This document shows, in pieces, positions 11,189 through 24,532 of a stretch of DNA of 64,000 bases. Source of the DNA: Welwitschia mirabilis (Eukaryota > Gnetophyta > Gnetopsida > Welwitschiales); NCBI GenBank assembly GCA_051453625.1, contig JBOZIK010000001.1, positions 234,732,016-234,796,015 of the forward strand. The letters are read 5' to 3'. Under the pieces are notes generated by a model. That model saw only the letters and a list, made by a program, of their open reading frames with translations. It did not search any database and was not told the DNA's origin. The position numbers were made by a program, and so were the translations under genes. Within the stretch, counting starts at the first letter, position 1; each line of letters starts with the position of its first letter.

Positions 11189-12117
11189 TGTAATATTCCA
11201 TTTTACTATTTTTGGATTTTTTTCATTAAAAAAATATAAAATAATATGTCAAGATCANNNNNNNNNNNNNNNNNNNNNNNNNNNNNNNNNNNNNNNNNNN
11301 NNNNNNNNNNNNNNNNNNNNNNNNNNNNNNNNNNNNNNNNNNNNNNNNNNNNNNNNNNNNNNNNNNNNNNNNNNNNNNNNNNNNNNNNNNNNNNNNNNNN
11401 NNNNNNNNNNNNNNNNNNNNNNNNNNNNNNNNNNNNNNNNNNNNNNNNNNNNNNNNNNNNNNNNNNNNNNNNNNNNNNNNNNNNNNNNNNNNNNNNNNNN
11501 NNNNNNNNNNNNNNNNNNNNNNNNNNNNNNNNNNNNNNNNNNNNNNNNNNNNNNNNNNNNNNNNNNNNNNNNNNNNNNNNNNNNNNNNNNNNNNNNNNNN
11601 NNNNNNNNNNNNNNNNNNNNNNNNNNNNNNNNNNNNNNNNNNNNNNNNNNNNNNNNNNNNNNNNNNNNNNNNNNNNNNNNNNNNNNNNNNNNNNNNNNNN
11701 NNNNNNNNNNNNNNNNNNNNNNNNNNNNNNNNNNNNNNNNNNNNNNNNNNNNNNNNNNNNNNNNNNNNNNNNNNNNNNNNNNNNNNNNNNNNNNNNNNNN
11801 NNNNNNNNNNNNNNNNNNNNNNNNNNNNNNNNNNNNNNNNNNNNNNNNNNNNNNNNNNNNNNNNNNNNATCATTTAGCTAATAGTATAAGACTAATAGCC
11901 AAAGGTAAAAACATGGACTACAACCTGAGTTCCCCTTCTAGGACCTTTAGGGATTAGTCAAGGTTGTCATTGATTACCTAATGACATAGGATTTTATAAC
12001 ATAAATGAAAGGACATTGTTCTACATCTTTGGATCACACCCATTCATAACTCATTAATTACACTTATTTAGTATCTTAACATACTTCTTTTACAAATAGT
12101 GAATTTGTAATATTACA
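11189..12117 (-). repeat. Chromovirus 5' LTR (gapped)
   Basis: It begins TGTAATATTCC on the plus strand and ends AATATTACA, keeping TG/CA ends. A 611-base N run replaces roughly 100 bases relative to the 415-base left LTR, so the gap size is probably overestimated. Confidence 0.85.
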
Positions 12118-13384
12118 ATTGGATAGTTTTTATTTTTCTACATTATAGCTTATTTGCATTTCTTTACATCTTTTTATTTTAGTAGAAAGGCAAGTCAAGA
12201 TAAATCATTCCTAAGGATATGTCCTTAGAATTATATTAATACTTTCTATCATAAAATATTAAGGACAAAGCTTAGCTTTGGTTGTAGAGTATGAAATTTG
12301 AATTTTTTTAAAGAAATATTTTTAATTTTAAATGCCATATGTATACAAATTAGTCATAAAGTTTTTAAAAAGATATATCACTTTTTATACTTAACTAATT
12401 ATCTTTTGAGGTTTTTTCCCCATGTTTATCATTTTATTATTAACTTTTTAAGAAGCATTTAATAAAATTCTAGTTAGGATATGTGTTAACATGTAAAACG
12501 TAACATTTACATCAAACATTTTAAGCCAATTTATTATAAATAAAGATATTAATTTAATTATTTAAATTATAAAGTATGTCTTCAATTATTTTTAAAATAA
12601 AACTTAATTTTATGATTTTCTCTATAATACTTCTAGACCTTTAACCATACTTTAGAATCCACAATGGAAGATGGACACAATTCCATATAAAATAATAATG
12701 GCAATGGAGGCATGAATCAATGACATGAAGTAATAATATTAAAAAACATCTCATAGAGGCATGTAGAGGTGGAACTAAAGACATGTGGCAATCATACTAG
12801 TTGATAGAGGAATCTAGATTCAAAGGCTACATGTTAAACTCATCATAATGAATATTCTATCTAATACTACATAATAGCCTCCACCAAACAGAATAAGATA
12901 ACATCCACTAAATGCTAAATGAAGAAGATTATACCTAATGTTATAAGATAGAATCTTATTTACCTAATACTACATGATAACCTTTATTAAATATTATAGG
13001 ATAGAATCTTATCTATTTAATGCTAACTAATGAAGATTCTAACTAATGCTATAGGATAGAGTCCACCCACCTCATCTACTACTATAAGCCAAAAGCATTC
13101 AATCATCTTAATCCTACCATTTCCTATAAAATGGCCTTGTGCCTCCATTTGTAAACATCCTTTGATTGATCAAATATAGTAGGATCCTCTTAGAGCATCA
13201 TAATCAACATGGTCTTCTAAGTCCTTTCTTTAGGAGCTAATGTTTTTTCAAGGCTAGCGTGAGGAGTCCATGCTAGCTTTATTCTTCTTATGATGTAATA
13301 TTATTTTTTTGATTTAATAGAATGTTAACTATGTCCTACTTGTTATCAAAGAAAGTACTATCTTGAGGAGTCCATACTAGTTTT
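12118..13384 (+). mobile_element. R2' continued: 3' internal end and truncated 3' LTR
   Basis: The stretch matches the reverse complement of 40.9-42.0 kb and of the second R2 LTR near 48.8-49.5 kb. The internal part runs to a purine-rich TAGTTAGGA at about 12471-12479. The LTR starts at about 12482 (TGTGTTAACATG, R2 consensus TGTTTTAACATATG). It is readable to about 13340-13384, some 900 of the 1,350 LTR bases, and is cut by the start of tandem unit A. It contains the R2-specific subrepeats (GATAGAATCTT words at 12.85-13.06 kb). Confidence 0.75.
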
Positions 13385-16300
13385 CTATTATTTCTCAAGT
13401 TTTATAACTGTTTTAATATTCTCTATTAAAGTAGAATTGACTATAATTTTTGTATTTTTTTCCATATGAATTGTTTCTATCAATTTCAATTTTTTTACTT
13501 AATATTGAATGTTCGGTTATAACAAATTTTTTTAGGATATATTTTAAATATTTTAAAGTTCAAATAATTTTTAAGAACATTCTTTTAAATTTTATCTCTT
13601 CCATTTCTTTCTTTTCTTCATTTCATATCTTTCTGTTAGTTAAAATAAATTGAAATTGACTGAATATTACTTTCATTTAATAAAAATTTATATGCTATTT
13701 TTTATCAATTAATTGTAGATTTGGTAGTTAGTTTAGATGTTTCATTGCTTTTATAACTCATTTAAAGATTTGTGAAGAGATATCTTACAAGTCAATCATT
13801 TATTAAACTTAAATAGTTTACTATGTGAATTTCAAAAATCTTGTTTCTTAAGTCATATCTTTTGATCCTANNNNNNNNNNTCCTAATTTGTTATATATTT
13901 TATATATAACAAAATTAGGTTTTTGAATTACTCATTTAAATCCATATTGTATAATTTTAAGTAATGAACTTTTTAAAAAGGTTATTTTTGTGAGAAACCG
14001 ATTTGGCAGATTTGACTATTTAAAGATTCTTGCTTATTCATTTGAGTCATAAATGATCTTTAGAATCATAGTGAATTTATGAAAGATTATTTATTTCTAT
14101 TTTATTATATTTACTTTTTACATATCATGAAATTATACTTTTACATATGTAGGTCACCATGGAAATTTTAAGCTACCTATTTTAATTGCTTATATGTTAC
14201 TTAAGAGAAATAGTCATTTAGCATGTAAAGTAATAGTTTGATAAAACAATATTAACATTTTTTATATAAATTCATGTTAAGAATTCTAGTGGTTTGATAT
14301 TTGTATGCTTTCACTATATATCTAATTTGACATATGAGATGTTTTTATTCTTTAATTTAAATTATTTATACTTAATTTTCTTTTCTTAAGTAGAATTATT
14401 ATTTTTAGTACATATTTATTTTTGTGAAGGCTCATATCATGATCTCTTTATTTTAAAAATTAATTTTTTTATTTGTTAAAAATTGGCATGGCTACTAAGG
14501 AGTACTTGTTATTTTTATTAAAATATTATACTTTTTTTGAGAATTTAGATATACTAATTGAGAGTTGCTTGTTCTCATATGTTTTTATATTACAATTATA
14601 TTGATGAGATATTAAGCACTCTGTGACTCTAATAAGTCTTATAGATATATACGTTTGTAACTTTAACTACCTTTTTATACATCTCTTTCTCTTTTGAATA
14701 CTATGTATAAAATTTAAATTCATACTAGTAAATGTTTGTATAGTTATAAACCGTCTTCATCACATATTCTGCATTTTGCTTGATTTTGATTTAGTTTTTG
14801 GACTTAACTATGATAAAGTCTAAAGAACCAAAATACGAAAAAAATGGCTTATGTTTTTTCCTTTAAAAATGAAAATTATTGGTAATCTTTGGGATGATGA
14901 AATAAGAGCAATGGGTCTTACATAGTCACATTTAAGATGATTACAAGCTTTAGTAGGATCTACTCTCATGTTTTCAAAAAATGATCAATCTTAAAAAACT
15001 TTTTTTTCTTAAGTCTTATTTTTCCTTTAATAAATTATGATCATATTATGTATTTTTCACCACAAAATCCTCGTTCTCATTTAAATTGAAAGGTATAAAC
15101 AATTATTTCCTATGTTTTAAACCTCTATCATTATTAATATTTTGTCTTTAATGCTTGATGAATTTTTGTATGGTAGTGAATATTCTCCAATTATGAAGTT
15201 TGTATGATTTATTATCTTTTATAATACTATTTTATGATACAATATTTACCTATACTTGATTTGCATTATGTTATGTCCATTTTTTTTTACTTTTTAAAAA
15301 ATAAATAAAACTTAATAAAGCTTTTACTTTACTTCGTATATTAATGAATAAAAGGTTAAAGTTTTTGATATTCCTAAATTTTATTTACTATCTCTTGTGA
15401 TACATATATCATTATGATTTTATGGTTACTAGTATTATATGTTATTTAATTTATGGAATAATCATTTAGATCCAAAACAACTCATTTGATAGTGAAATTA
15501 GACATTTAATGAGATCAAAAAACTATAGTTTAATTCACTTTTAGGCTATTTATGATTATCATAATTATGATATCAAGATCAAAGGCAAGAATGTAAAGCA
15601 TGAAGGACTACTTTATCCTATTATCTCTATAGACATTTCATACTTCCTTTATCATTAACATATCTCATTTACTTACTAGTGTAATGATTCTAACTCATTT
15701 TGGCATTAGATTTATGAAATTGAATGACATCAAAGCCTTTCAAAATATTAGTATAAAGATGAAAAAAGAAAAAGAATTATTAAAAGAAAAATTAAATGTC
15801 TAAGCACTTTTAATAATCACTCCTAATCTATCTCTAGGATTATTGAACTAGGGGCAAATTTGCATTTTAAGAACTATAATTCATCCATTCTTAGTTACTT
15901 TTTTTAAATTTAATATTTTATATAATGTAAGTTATAAAAGAAAAACTAGAGTCATTTTACTTTTTTGAATTTTAGGTAGCTGTTTTTCAAACTAACTATG
16001 ATGCTACTGCTCTAATTCCATGAGTAAAATAGCACTACAGTGTAATGTGATATTTTTTACTTAATCAAGCATGAATTACATATGAAATTTATTAGATTTG
16101 ACAAATCTTTAGATCAAAACCAACCTCAGTGCACTATAAAGATTCCTCTAAATGTCCAAACTTAATTCATAATGTTACTATACCAAATTTACTTTCATTT
16201 CAAGGCTCTTAAGTTAAATTTAAATCATTATTAAGTAGTAGAAGAAGATTTTCAACTTTATTTCTCTTATATTTCTTCATTTTTAAATTGATCTTATGTC

Positions 16301-17280
16301 TCTATATTAGCTTTTAAATTTTTCTGCATTCTTTATTATTATTATTTTATATCATATACATCTAATTGTAGCCTTTTACATCCACTTAAATTTTATTTTC
16401 TATTATCTTTTCCTCATTATCATCTATTGGAAGGGCATTACAGGGTTGATGAAATGCATGGCAAATATAAAAGGAGGCGAAGGCATCAAAGCTTGTAAGA
16501 ATTTATATTAAAGACTAATTAAAATCTTTATGATTTCACTTAAACCTAATAAGTGTTCTTTTTTTTATGTTTTTATTCTTTTATTTACTTGATTTATGCA
16601 TTTTTATATACATTTCTTTTAATTTAATTAGAATTTTTATGCTAGGTTGAATAGTTAGTTCTAATTAGATAATTATACATTTATTACCTATTATAACATA
16701 ATGTAATTTTGTATAATTATCACTCTATGTTATAAACATCATATCTTTTATGCTTTTTCTTTCTTCCTTCTTCCACATTTCTCATTTCTTCTAGTACATT
16801 TTCTCATGATTTCATTTCTTCTTAAGAAAATGATCATGAATTTAATTTTGTTTATTTATAACATTATTAGTTTAATCTATAAAATTTATCTAATATTAAA
16901 GTTATTTATTTTTTCATGGAATATTCTCTATTTTTTCTTCTTATCTTAAGATCAAAGGAGGCCAATAAATTTTAGCATTTGTTTTGACCATCAGGATTTG
17001 TTTTGATTATACCTTTTTTCCTACAACTCTAATGGCTCTAAAATTTTTGTCAATATCTTTTTTTCCCTCTAATTTATAAATTTGGTTATTCATTACTTAG
17101 AACACAAAACTCAACCTTTAAAACCTCTTTTGGCCATTTATAGTCAAAGCTACAGTTTTACTTAGAAAAAGTTCTAAATTATGAAATCTCATAATCAATT
17201 TATTTATCATTATTGATTCATTTTTTAAAATTTAAGATCGTATATTATACTATATTTTGAGTACTTTAAAAATATTTAAT
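13385..17280. repeat. Tandem unit A of a non-coding repeat of about 3.9 kb
   Basis: This unit is homologous along its length to unit B, whose pieces are listed separately. The first part (13385-14590) matches 17281-18466, 14590-15100 matches 35406-35960, 15100-16175 matches 39229-40375, and 16175-17280 matches 61241-62301. A partial third copy starts at 62302. It is AT-rich with no coding potential I can detect, and no primer site, purine tract or TG/CA ends were found at the unit junctions. It could be a long satellite unit or a tandem array derived from an unrecognised LTR element. A 10-base gap lies at 13871. Confidence 0.8.
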
Positions 17281-18466
17281 CCATTATCTCTTAAGTTTTA
17301 TAACTTTCATAATATTATTTATCAAAGTAGAATTGACTAAAATTTTTATAGTTTTTTCTAGATGAGCTATTTATATTGGTTTTAATTGATTCTACTAGGT
17401 ATTGAATGTTTAATTATAAAAACTAGTTTTAAAAAATATTTTAAGTATTTTTAATATTCTTAGAATTTTTAAGTATATTCTTCTGAATTTTATCTCTCCT
17501 TTATCTCTCTTTCTTTATTTTATCTCTTTTTATTAGTTAAAATAGCTTGAAAGTGACTATGTATTACTATAATTTCATAAATATTTATATGCTCGTATTT
17601 ATTAATTACTTGTATATTTGGAATCTAGTTTATATGTATTATTAATTTTATAACTCATTTTTTGATAAATAAAGAGTTATCTTTTAAGTCAATTATATCA
17701 AAATTCATTGAAAATCGTGTTCAAGATAAATAGCTTGCTATCTCAATTTGAGGAATCTTATTTTTCAAGTAATATCTTTTGATTTTAAGTTGTTGCACAT
17801 GTTTTATAGAATATAATGAGATTTTTAAATTACTCATTTGCATCAATATTATATGATTTCATGTAACAAATATTTAAACAAAAATTATTTTTATATAAAT
17901 TTGATTATTTAACTTTCTTACTTATTCATTTGAATCATAAATAATCTTTAAAGACATAGTAAATGTCTGTAAAATATTATTTCTTTCTATTTTATTATAT
18001 TGTTCTTTCATGTCTCATAAAATAATGCTTTATCTTTTAATAGTAACATTAAGTTATGTGTCTTAATTACTTATAGCTTACTTAAGAGAAGTAGTTATTT
18101 TATCATGTAAGGTGATAGTTTGACAAGATAGCATAAATATTTCTATATTAATTCATGTTAAGACTTCTATAGATTTGATACTCATATGTTTTTACTATAT
18201 ATGCAATTTGACCTAGAAGATTTTTTTGTGCTTTAAGTTAAACTATTTATATTTGATTTTCTTTCTGTAAATTAAATTATTATGTTACCTACACATTTTA
18301 TTTGCAAAGGATTAAGGAATAATATTTCCATTTTAAAAGGTGTGTTTTTTGTTCATTAAAAATTAGTTCCATTAGTAGAGAATACTTATTATTCTTGTGT
18401 AAAATATTATACTTCTCTTTGAGAATGTACATACATTAATTAGAAATTACCTATTTTTATGTGCTT
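17281..18466. repeat. Tandem unit B, segment 1
   Basis: It starts with TCCATTATCTCTTAAG, matching the start of units A and C. It is collinear with 13385-14590 and ends at the target site TGCTT (18462-18466) of the inserted non-autonomous element. There is no coding signal. Confidence 0.8.
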
Positions 18467-20406
18467 TGTTGTGAGGCCAAATTAGTGGATTTGACAATTT
18501 TTTATAGTGTGTTTCAAATATTATTTCATAGGTTTAGGATTAATTTAACCATTTTCTAATGTTAAGAAGAAAAGGCATGAAATCAGGATAACTTGGATCA
18601 AATTGGATGTTCAATAGGACAAAGTTACTATAGCAATAACTATAGCAAAGTTGTTATAGTAGTCAAAGTTACTAAAGTAGGCAAATCTACTATGGAAGAG
18701 GTACTATAGTAGGTTATTATAGCATCATCCATCTTATTATCTTGATGACACTATACGAAAACAACACTATAGTAGAGTTAATATATCAATTACTATAGCA
18801 ATGATCCACCTCATCATCTGGACAATGCTAGTAGAATGACAACAGTACAAAACCATCAAAAAGCATGATTTGTAATATTAGGACTTGTTATCCACCTATG
18901 TTTTTCTAGACAACATGTAGAATAACATAAAAAACATTCAAAATTAATAAATATCNNNNNNNNNNNNNNNNNNNNNNNNNNNNNNNNNNNNNNNNNNNNN
19001 NNNNNNNNNNNNNNNNNNNNNNNNNNNNNNNNNNNNNNNNNNNNNNNNNNNNNNNNNNNNNNNNNNNNNNNNNNNNNNNNNNNNNNNNNNNNNNNNNNNN
19101 NNNNNNNNNNNNNNNNNNNNNNNNNNNNNNNNNNNNNNNNNNNNNNNNNNNNNNNNNNNNNNNNNNNNNNNNNNNNNNNNNNNNNNNNNNNNNNNNNNNN
19201 NNNNNNNNNNNNNNNNNNNNNNNNNNNNNNNNNNNNNNNNNNNNNNNNNNNNNNNNNNNNNNNNNNNNNNNNNNNNNNNNNNNNNNNNNNNNNNNNNNNN
19301 NNNNNNNNNNNNNNNNNNNNNNNNNNNNNNNNNNNNNNNNNNNNNNNNNNNNNNNNNNNNNNNNNNNNNNNNNNNNNNNNNNNNNNNNNNNNNNNNNNNN
19401 NNNNNNNNNNNNNNNNNNNNNNNNNNNNNNNNNNNNNNNNNNNNNNNNNNNNNNNNNNNNNNNNNNNNNNNNNNNNNNNNNNNNNNNNNNNNNNNNNNNN
19501 NNNNNNNNNNNNNNNNNNNNNNNNNNNNNNNNCATATAATCATCTATAAAAAACCTAGGATAACATCAAAAACATTAAAAATTAATAGCTATTAAGAATT
19601 AAGGAGTACTTATTACTACTATCTACTTCATCATCTAGACAATACCCTTAAATGACATTCAATTGTTTATTTAAAAATGTAATTAAATCTTATTAGAATA
19701 TAGTTTCAAAGGTGTTCTTTTACATCACATCCCTTAGTGATTTCAACTACTAATCCAAAGCTATAAATAACCCCATAAATATTTCATCTATGATCTTTAG
19801 ATCAATTTGGTTTCATATGATAATTAAAGCATTAATTAATAAAGTTATATCTTAATTTTAAGAATGGTGTTCATTAGCATTAGGCTAAGATTCCTCCATT
19901 GGGATGTTATTGCTCATTAAAGAACATAATCATGCTTTGTAACCTAATGAATAAAAAAGTATGATTTCTATAATTTTTTGTTTTTATATTTCTTATTTTT
20001 CATGATGTATTTTCTTCAAGATTAAAGTGACATTGATAGGAATATATTATTATTTCTAAGGGACAATCTAAATGATAATAGATTAGTAGTTTGATTAATT
20101 AAATTGTATTAAGATTACATTTATTAAGCATAGTAATTTTTCATTACATTATACAATATCATTTTCATTATTGCATTAAGAATTTAGTTCATTTCAATGA
20201 TTAAAAAATATAAACAATTCTATTCTTCTTTTTCTAATTCTTTCTCATTCAAATAATGTCTTTCAACTTATTTTTCTTGAATTTTATGAATCTAAGTCAA
20301 ATTCTACTAGTATACTAAAGATGTTATGTTGCTTCAATAATGCATTAAAACATTTAAAGAATAATTTATAGATCATTTAATAACATCACATTATAAAACT
20401 ACATCA
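18467..20406 (+). repeat. LARD-2 5' LTR (gapped)
   Basis: It matches 34032-35400 from TGTTGTGAGGCC to ACTACATCA and contains a 577-base gap. From 18628 to 18810 it carries about ten copies of a short word TTACTATAG(C/T)A, also present in the right LTR. Confidence 0.82.
18625..18815. repeat. ACTATAG-type short repeats in LARD-2 5' LTR
   Basis: The word ACTATAG(T/C)A and one-base variants recur irregularly about ten times. The same cluster occurs in the other LTR at about 34190-34400, so it predates insertion. A role as a promoter element is possible but unproven. Confidence 0.6.
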
Positions 20407-20425
20407 TTTTAGCATCATTTTCCTG
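20407..20425 (+). promoter_or_regulatory. LARD-2 primer-binding site
   Basis: TTTTAGCATCATTTTCCTGG directly follows the LTR. It resembles the Athila/Tat-type site TTTGGCGCCGTTGCCGGGG, and most mismatches are C-to-T or G-to-A. Confidence 0.6.
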
Positions 20426-20704
20426 GAGGGGAATGAGTCTTTAAAGAAGATCCTATTCTATATTCTTATCCAAAAGAATGTAGGTCTTCAAGAAGGAATT
20501 TATTGAAGGAAGTAATCTTTGGTTGAGATCAAGTTCTACATCAAAAGAAAGGTGAAATTTTTATTTTAATATATTACTTTCTTTTGATATTATACATTAG
20601 TTTCAAGTTTGAGTGTACAAACTTATTTTGATTACTCTTCTTGAATTATATCTTAGCTTTTATTTCCTTTGTACAAATTTTATTTTTAAGATTTTGAATT
20701 GGTC

Positions 20705-20880
20705 TACTTCTTGCACCTAGTACGATATTTAAGACATCAATTTAGACCTAATCCTTGAACTTAGTATGATCATGGATATTCCCATAAAAATTATTTGATC
20801 ATCTTGTTTGTTTTTTCTATTACTAATAGTTGATTAGTAATAATAATCTATACCTTGTACTTTGTATGATTTAGGCAATT
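20705..20880 (+). repeat. Three copies of CTTGNACYTAGTAYGAT in LARD-2 leader
   Basis: The words CTTGCACCTAGTACGAT, CTTGAACTTAGTATGAT and CTTGTACTTTGTATGAT recur within 175 bases upstream of the first open frame. Function is unknown. Confidence 0.6.
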
Positions 20881-20915
20881 ATCTTACTTAATATTCCAAG
20901 TAAATCTCTTTTTAG

Positions 20916-21420
20916 ATGGCTAATAAAATAATTTTAAAGAGATATTTTCTAAAAGAAGAAAATAAAAGCCCCTCCACAAACTCATTGTTGAAAGGAAGAA
21001 ATGATTTTCACTAAAAAGAAGAATATAGTTCTTATTTTCAAACCACCTATTTTCAACTGGTACATAGGTATGTTGATGAGTCTCATTATTCTAGAAATTC
21101 TTACACATTTAAAAAAGCTTTCAATAATAAACTTAGACAAACTAAACCTCCTTCTATGAAAGAATACGAAGAACAAATAAATGGTAAAGAAGATTCTCTA
21201 TTACAATCTCTTTATGAATGTATGAAATAAATTGAAGGAGGAGTACAACAAAGTGAGAGACTTAGTAAAAATTTAGAAAAATTAGTACAAACCATAATTT
21301 AAATCAATAGTCAACAAAATTCTCAATCCTAATCCACCACATATTCTACTTCTTACATTGATAATAATGAACAGGACATTGAGATTACGACAGAATGTGA
21401 TAGCACCTCGATCATGATAT
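20916..21420 (+). pseudogene. Unrecognised reading frame of LARD-2, possibly gag-like
   Basis: An ATG follows a pyrimidine-rich TTTTTAG. The plus frame reads MANKIILKRYFLKEENKSPS, and after one stop continues as SSYFQTTYFQLVHRYVDESH, KAFNNKLRQTKPPSMKEYEE and QQSERLSKNLEKLVQTI. The start MAN... followed by a basic stretch recalls the gag start of some plant gypsy elements, but no gag motif is recognised. Further coding-like text near 21780-22170 (ITLDFKLGKALLTQVQ, DLKELISYVNYELI) is also unassigned. TAA/TAG stops again fit former CAA/CAG codons. Confidence 0.4.
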
Positions 21421-22199
21421 AATAACAATTATAAAAGGGTTTTTCAATCTTTTAGAGAATATCCCAAGTGAGAATGATGAATTTTTATCTTCAGAAATGA
21501 AAAAAATAAGGATGAGGATAATAATGAAATAGAAATTTTGGGCTACTTCTCTAACCTCCACTCACTTTTGAAAAATGGTAAAGAAAATTTATAAAACCTT
21601 CTAATACATAAATAAGATGATGAAATTACTATTTGTAATCTTTTTGATGTTGAATCCAACCATTTAGAATGTGATGAAGATAATGATAAATAAAGCAATA
21701 ATAATAACAATAATGAAGAAAAGAATAAATAAGTAACCATGAAGAATCAACAAAATCCAATAGAGAAAAGGCTTAACATGACTGACAAACCAATCTAAAT
21801 TACATAATCTAATCCTATTAAGCATGAACCTCAAGGTAACATTATTCTCTATACTTCTAAATTGATTGTGCATTAGAATTTCAATGATATTCATATTTGT
21901 AAAAAAACATGATTTAGAATTACTTTGGATTTTAAATTGGGGAAAGCCTTACTAACTTGAGTCCAATTCATGCCTTGAGTTGATCTTAAAGAACTTATTA
22001 GCTATGTTAACTATGAATTAATTAATTCTCCTAAGAAGTGATATGATATTTATTTGATTCATATATTCTTCTTAGTAATACCAATGATGTTTTTAATAAC
22101 GATTATGCTTACATCTTTGTTTACCAATTTGATAGGAGAATATTTTTTAATGAATTATAGTAATTTTTCATCTCCTATTTATCTTCTAGACTTTGTGCT

Positions 22200-23171
22200 A
22201 TCATGATGATATTAAGTTTAATTTCATATTACAATTCATACTATTTAAGAATTATTTTATATCCTTCATATTTAGTCACTTGGTCTCAAAATGGTCTGAT
22301 CTTTATTTCACTGAAAAAATACAATTTTGATAACTATGTTGAACAAAGTAATGTTTGATATAAGGATTAACATAAAGTAAAGGAATAATATCTTTTATGA
22401 ATTATATTTAGATGGTTCCTATTTTTATATATGTAGTTATTTGATTTTATCTAAGTTCCTCATCATATAATATGTTCAAGTATTTCATGATTCTATAATT
22501 TATGGATAATCAATTGGATTTCAACCAATTAAGAGGTATTCAGATACCTATAAACTTTGATTCTAAGTGTGAAAAATGTAATTAAATAAATTTATCATGT
22601 GATATGCTTATTTCTTCATCTACTTCATTATGATGTTGCAAATTATTAATACCTTTATATATGTATAAATTGCTTTCCATAAAAGAAAAGAAAAAAAAGA
22701 AAAAAATAATATTCAAAATATGATAAAAACATGAATATGAAATATGAAAGCACTTTTAATGATCATGCCTCATATATCTTGTGGATTACCAGATTGAAGG
22801 CAAAGCTACTTGATGATTCATGTTCTATTTAATGGATCCTACTATTGCAATAAAAGTAAGGTTAGTGGTTTCAAAAGGAGTACTCTATAATGGGAGGAAT
22901 TCAAAGTAGAATGAGGTACACTTCAAAGTATGCTATGGTTATCCCATTATCAATAATATTATTATTTTGTAGCTAATTTTCTTTATTGATGATTGGTAAT
23001 CATGGCTATGATATATTAATCTTGATTAGTATATTATCATGCTTATCAACATTTGTAAAACAAAACTATGATGTTTCATTAATTTTGATTCATGTATCCT
23101 ATTTGAAAATGAAAGATCATTGGTAAGTGATCAATTTCAAATAGAATACATTCTATTGCAAAATCTTAATT
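22200..23171. other. LARD-2 internal sequence with no recognised content
   Basis: AT-rich sequence between the last coding-like patch and the nested element. No domain, repeat or RNA is visible. The last five bases, TAATT (23167-23171), are the target duplication of the nested element. Confidence 0.6.
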
Positions 23172-23839
23172 TGTAATGCCCTTAATTTTGACATCAAGTA
23201 TGAACAATTTTGGATTTAATTAGTTGTTATTAACATGACATCCTTAAGAATTTTCAAGATTTCAATAAACACAAGAGTTTAGAAAACGAGAACTTTTGCA
23301 AACATAAGGGATTGCAAAACTCAGGATTAGGCAAATGATAGTGAATTCATACCTAAAACAAAGGTAGTACAAGAAGAAATAAGGAAACCATAAAACTAAT
23401 ACCAAATGTGCGAGAAAGTCAACCTAAATCATTCAAGATTTATGGGATACATACAACCACACATGGTATTTAATGTAAGCTTATCAATCTTCAATATGTG
23501 GTACCTCCATCTTAGTCATTTAGCAGGGTAATGAAATTTATTAACAAGACGACAAGGCTAATGGTATAGTTCATCTATTAAGAAATAATGGCCAATGTCC
23601 TAACCTAGTTTTAACAACATGTATAGATGCATTTCCAAGGTATTATTAAAGTTATAGATTAGTTATCTAGCCAAAATCTATATAAGTTATTTATATAAAA
23701 ATATGCTTAGCCTACATAATTGTACTAGTTATCATTCAAAATGGGTTGAATGTATATTTATATGCTTAGTCAATATCTCATGTTCTTTAATATGTTAATG
23801 GTTAGACTTACATAAATACATATAGATACAAAATAAGAT

Positions 23840-24365
23840 AGCTAGCAATGAGGAGAGGTGTCTGGCAGTGAAGGGAAACGTACAACATAGGAGAGGAGGA
23901 TCCACGGTTTGACAGGCAGGAGAAGTTGAACGATAGGCGGCGAGGAAGACGGGCCAGTGGTAAGGGTTCACATAAATTAGAAAGTGCGCCAAGGAAAAAA
24001 GATTATAGTGACACAAAATAAATAGAACCGGAAACGCAGATCGGCGCTGAAGAACACCGTGAAGCCATCATCAGCAGCACGGTAGTTGGCAGCCAGATCT
24101 GGCACAGGGTTGAGGTGATTGTTGCCAATAGCAGAGAAGGGAGAGGGGGAGGACTGAAAGCACTCAGCACAGGAGAGGAGACAGCAGGAATCCTGGAGGA
24201 AATAAAAGGAAGCTGCACAGGGTAAAAGCAGGTCATGTACCAGGACGCAGGAGGCGGAGGCGAGCCTTGTAAGGGAAACGGTGGGGTTTCAGGTGAATGG
24301 GAAGCACACCGCAGGGGAGGGGAATGTAGGCTCGACAGAGTAGTGGTGTGTAGCACAGAAGGGGT
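23840..24365. other. G/C-rich island inside the LARD-1 3' LTR
   Basis: Against an AT-rich background this stretch is visibly rich in G and C and keeps many CG dinucleotides (GGCGGCGAGGAAGACGGGCC near 23937). The corresponding part of the other LTR (29825-30420) has lost most of them through C-to-T and G-to-A changes. Confidence 0.8.
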
Positions 24366-24460
24366 TTCAGGTGAATAAGGAACATAACAATTTTATGACT
24401 TGTCAATAAGCTTATGTTAAATAAAAATAAGGTCCTTTTAAAAAGTTATATTTTTCTAAC

Positions 24461-24532
24461 TAGGGGTTGATCTCTAGACTTCCATTTATCAATGAGACAT
24501 GATAACCAGATAACCCATAGTCCACTTTAAGA
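24461..24532 (-). repeat. tRNA-like (SINE-like) segment in LARD-1 LTR
   Basis: On the minus strand a B-box-like GATCAACCC fits GWTCRANNC and an A-box-like TGGGTTATCTGG lies about 40 bases upstream, the spacing of a tRNA or SINE head. The other LTR has the same segment at 30524-30577 with GTTCAATCC, cut by a gap. It is probably a tRNA-derived relic fixed in the LTR and not a functional tRNA, since no acceptor stem can be paired. Confidence 0.35.

Larger units (their letters stand above)
1835..12117 (-). mobile_element. Chromovirus-like Ty3/gypsy retrotransposon, decayed, LTR to LTR
   Basis: Two LTRs (1835-2249 and 11189-12117, the latter with a gap) bound an internal region whose minus strand carries protease, RT, RNase H and integrase in the gypsy order. 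A 5-base target duplication, ATTAG at 1830-1834 and ATTGG at 12118-12122, differs by one transition. A purine tract lies next to the left (3') LTR and a tRNA-iMet-type primer site lies next to the right (5') LTR. The integrase context (MDFITGLP, then KMVHFI) resembles CRM/Galadriel-type chromoviruses, a tentative subfamily call; no chromodomain was seen. The leader between gag and primer site is unusually long, about 3.7 kb. The element is inserted in the R2' copy. Confidence 0.88.

Noticed and set aside
11172-11957. Long frames crossing N gaps here and at 2642-3157, 18906-19543, 28955-29554, 30520-31292 and 42246-42770
   Set aside because: Most of each frame is N; the real ends lie in LTRs or repeat DNA.
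13385-16175. Reading unit A and unit B starts as the two LTRs of one giant element with a 1.1-kb interior
   Set aside because: The interior also follows unit B and leads into unit C, so a tandem unit explains the data better; no primer site, purine tract or TG/CA ends were found.
24003-24356. 117-codon Pro/Ser-rich frame on the minus strand
   Set aside because: It lies in the G/C-rich island of an LTR, and the matching region of the other LTR has no such frame.
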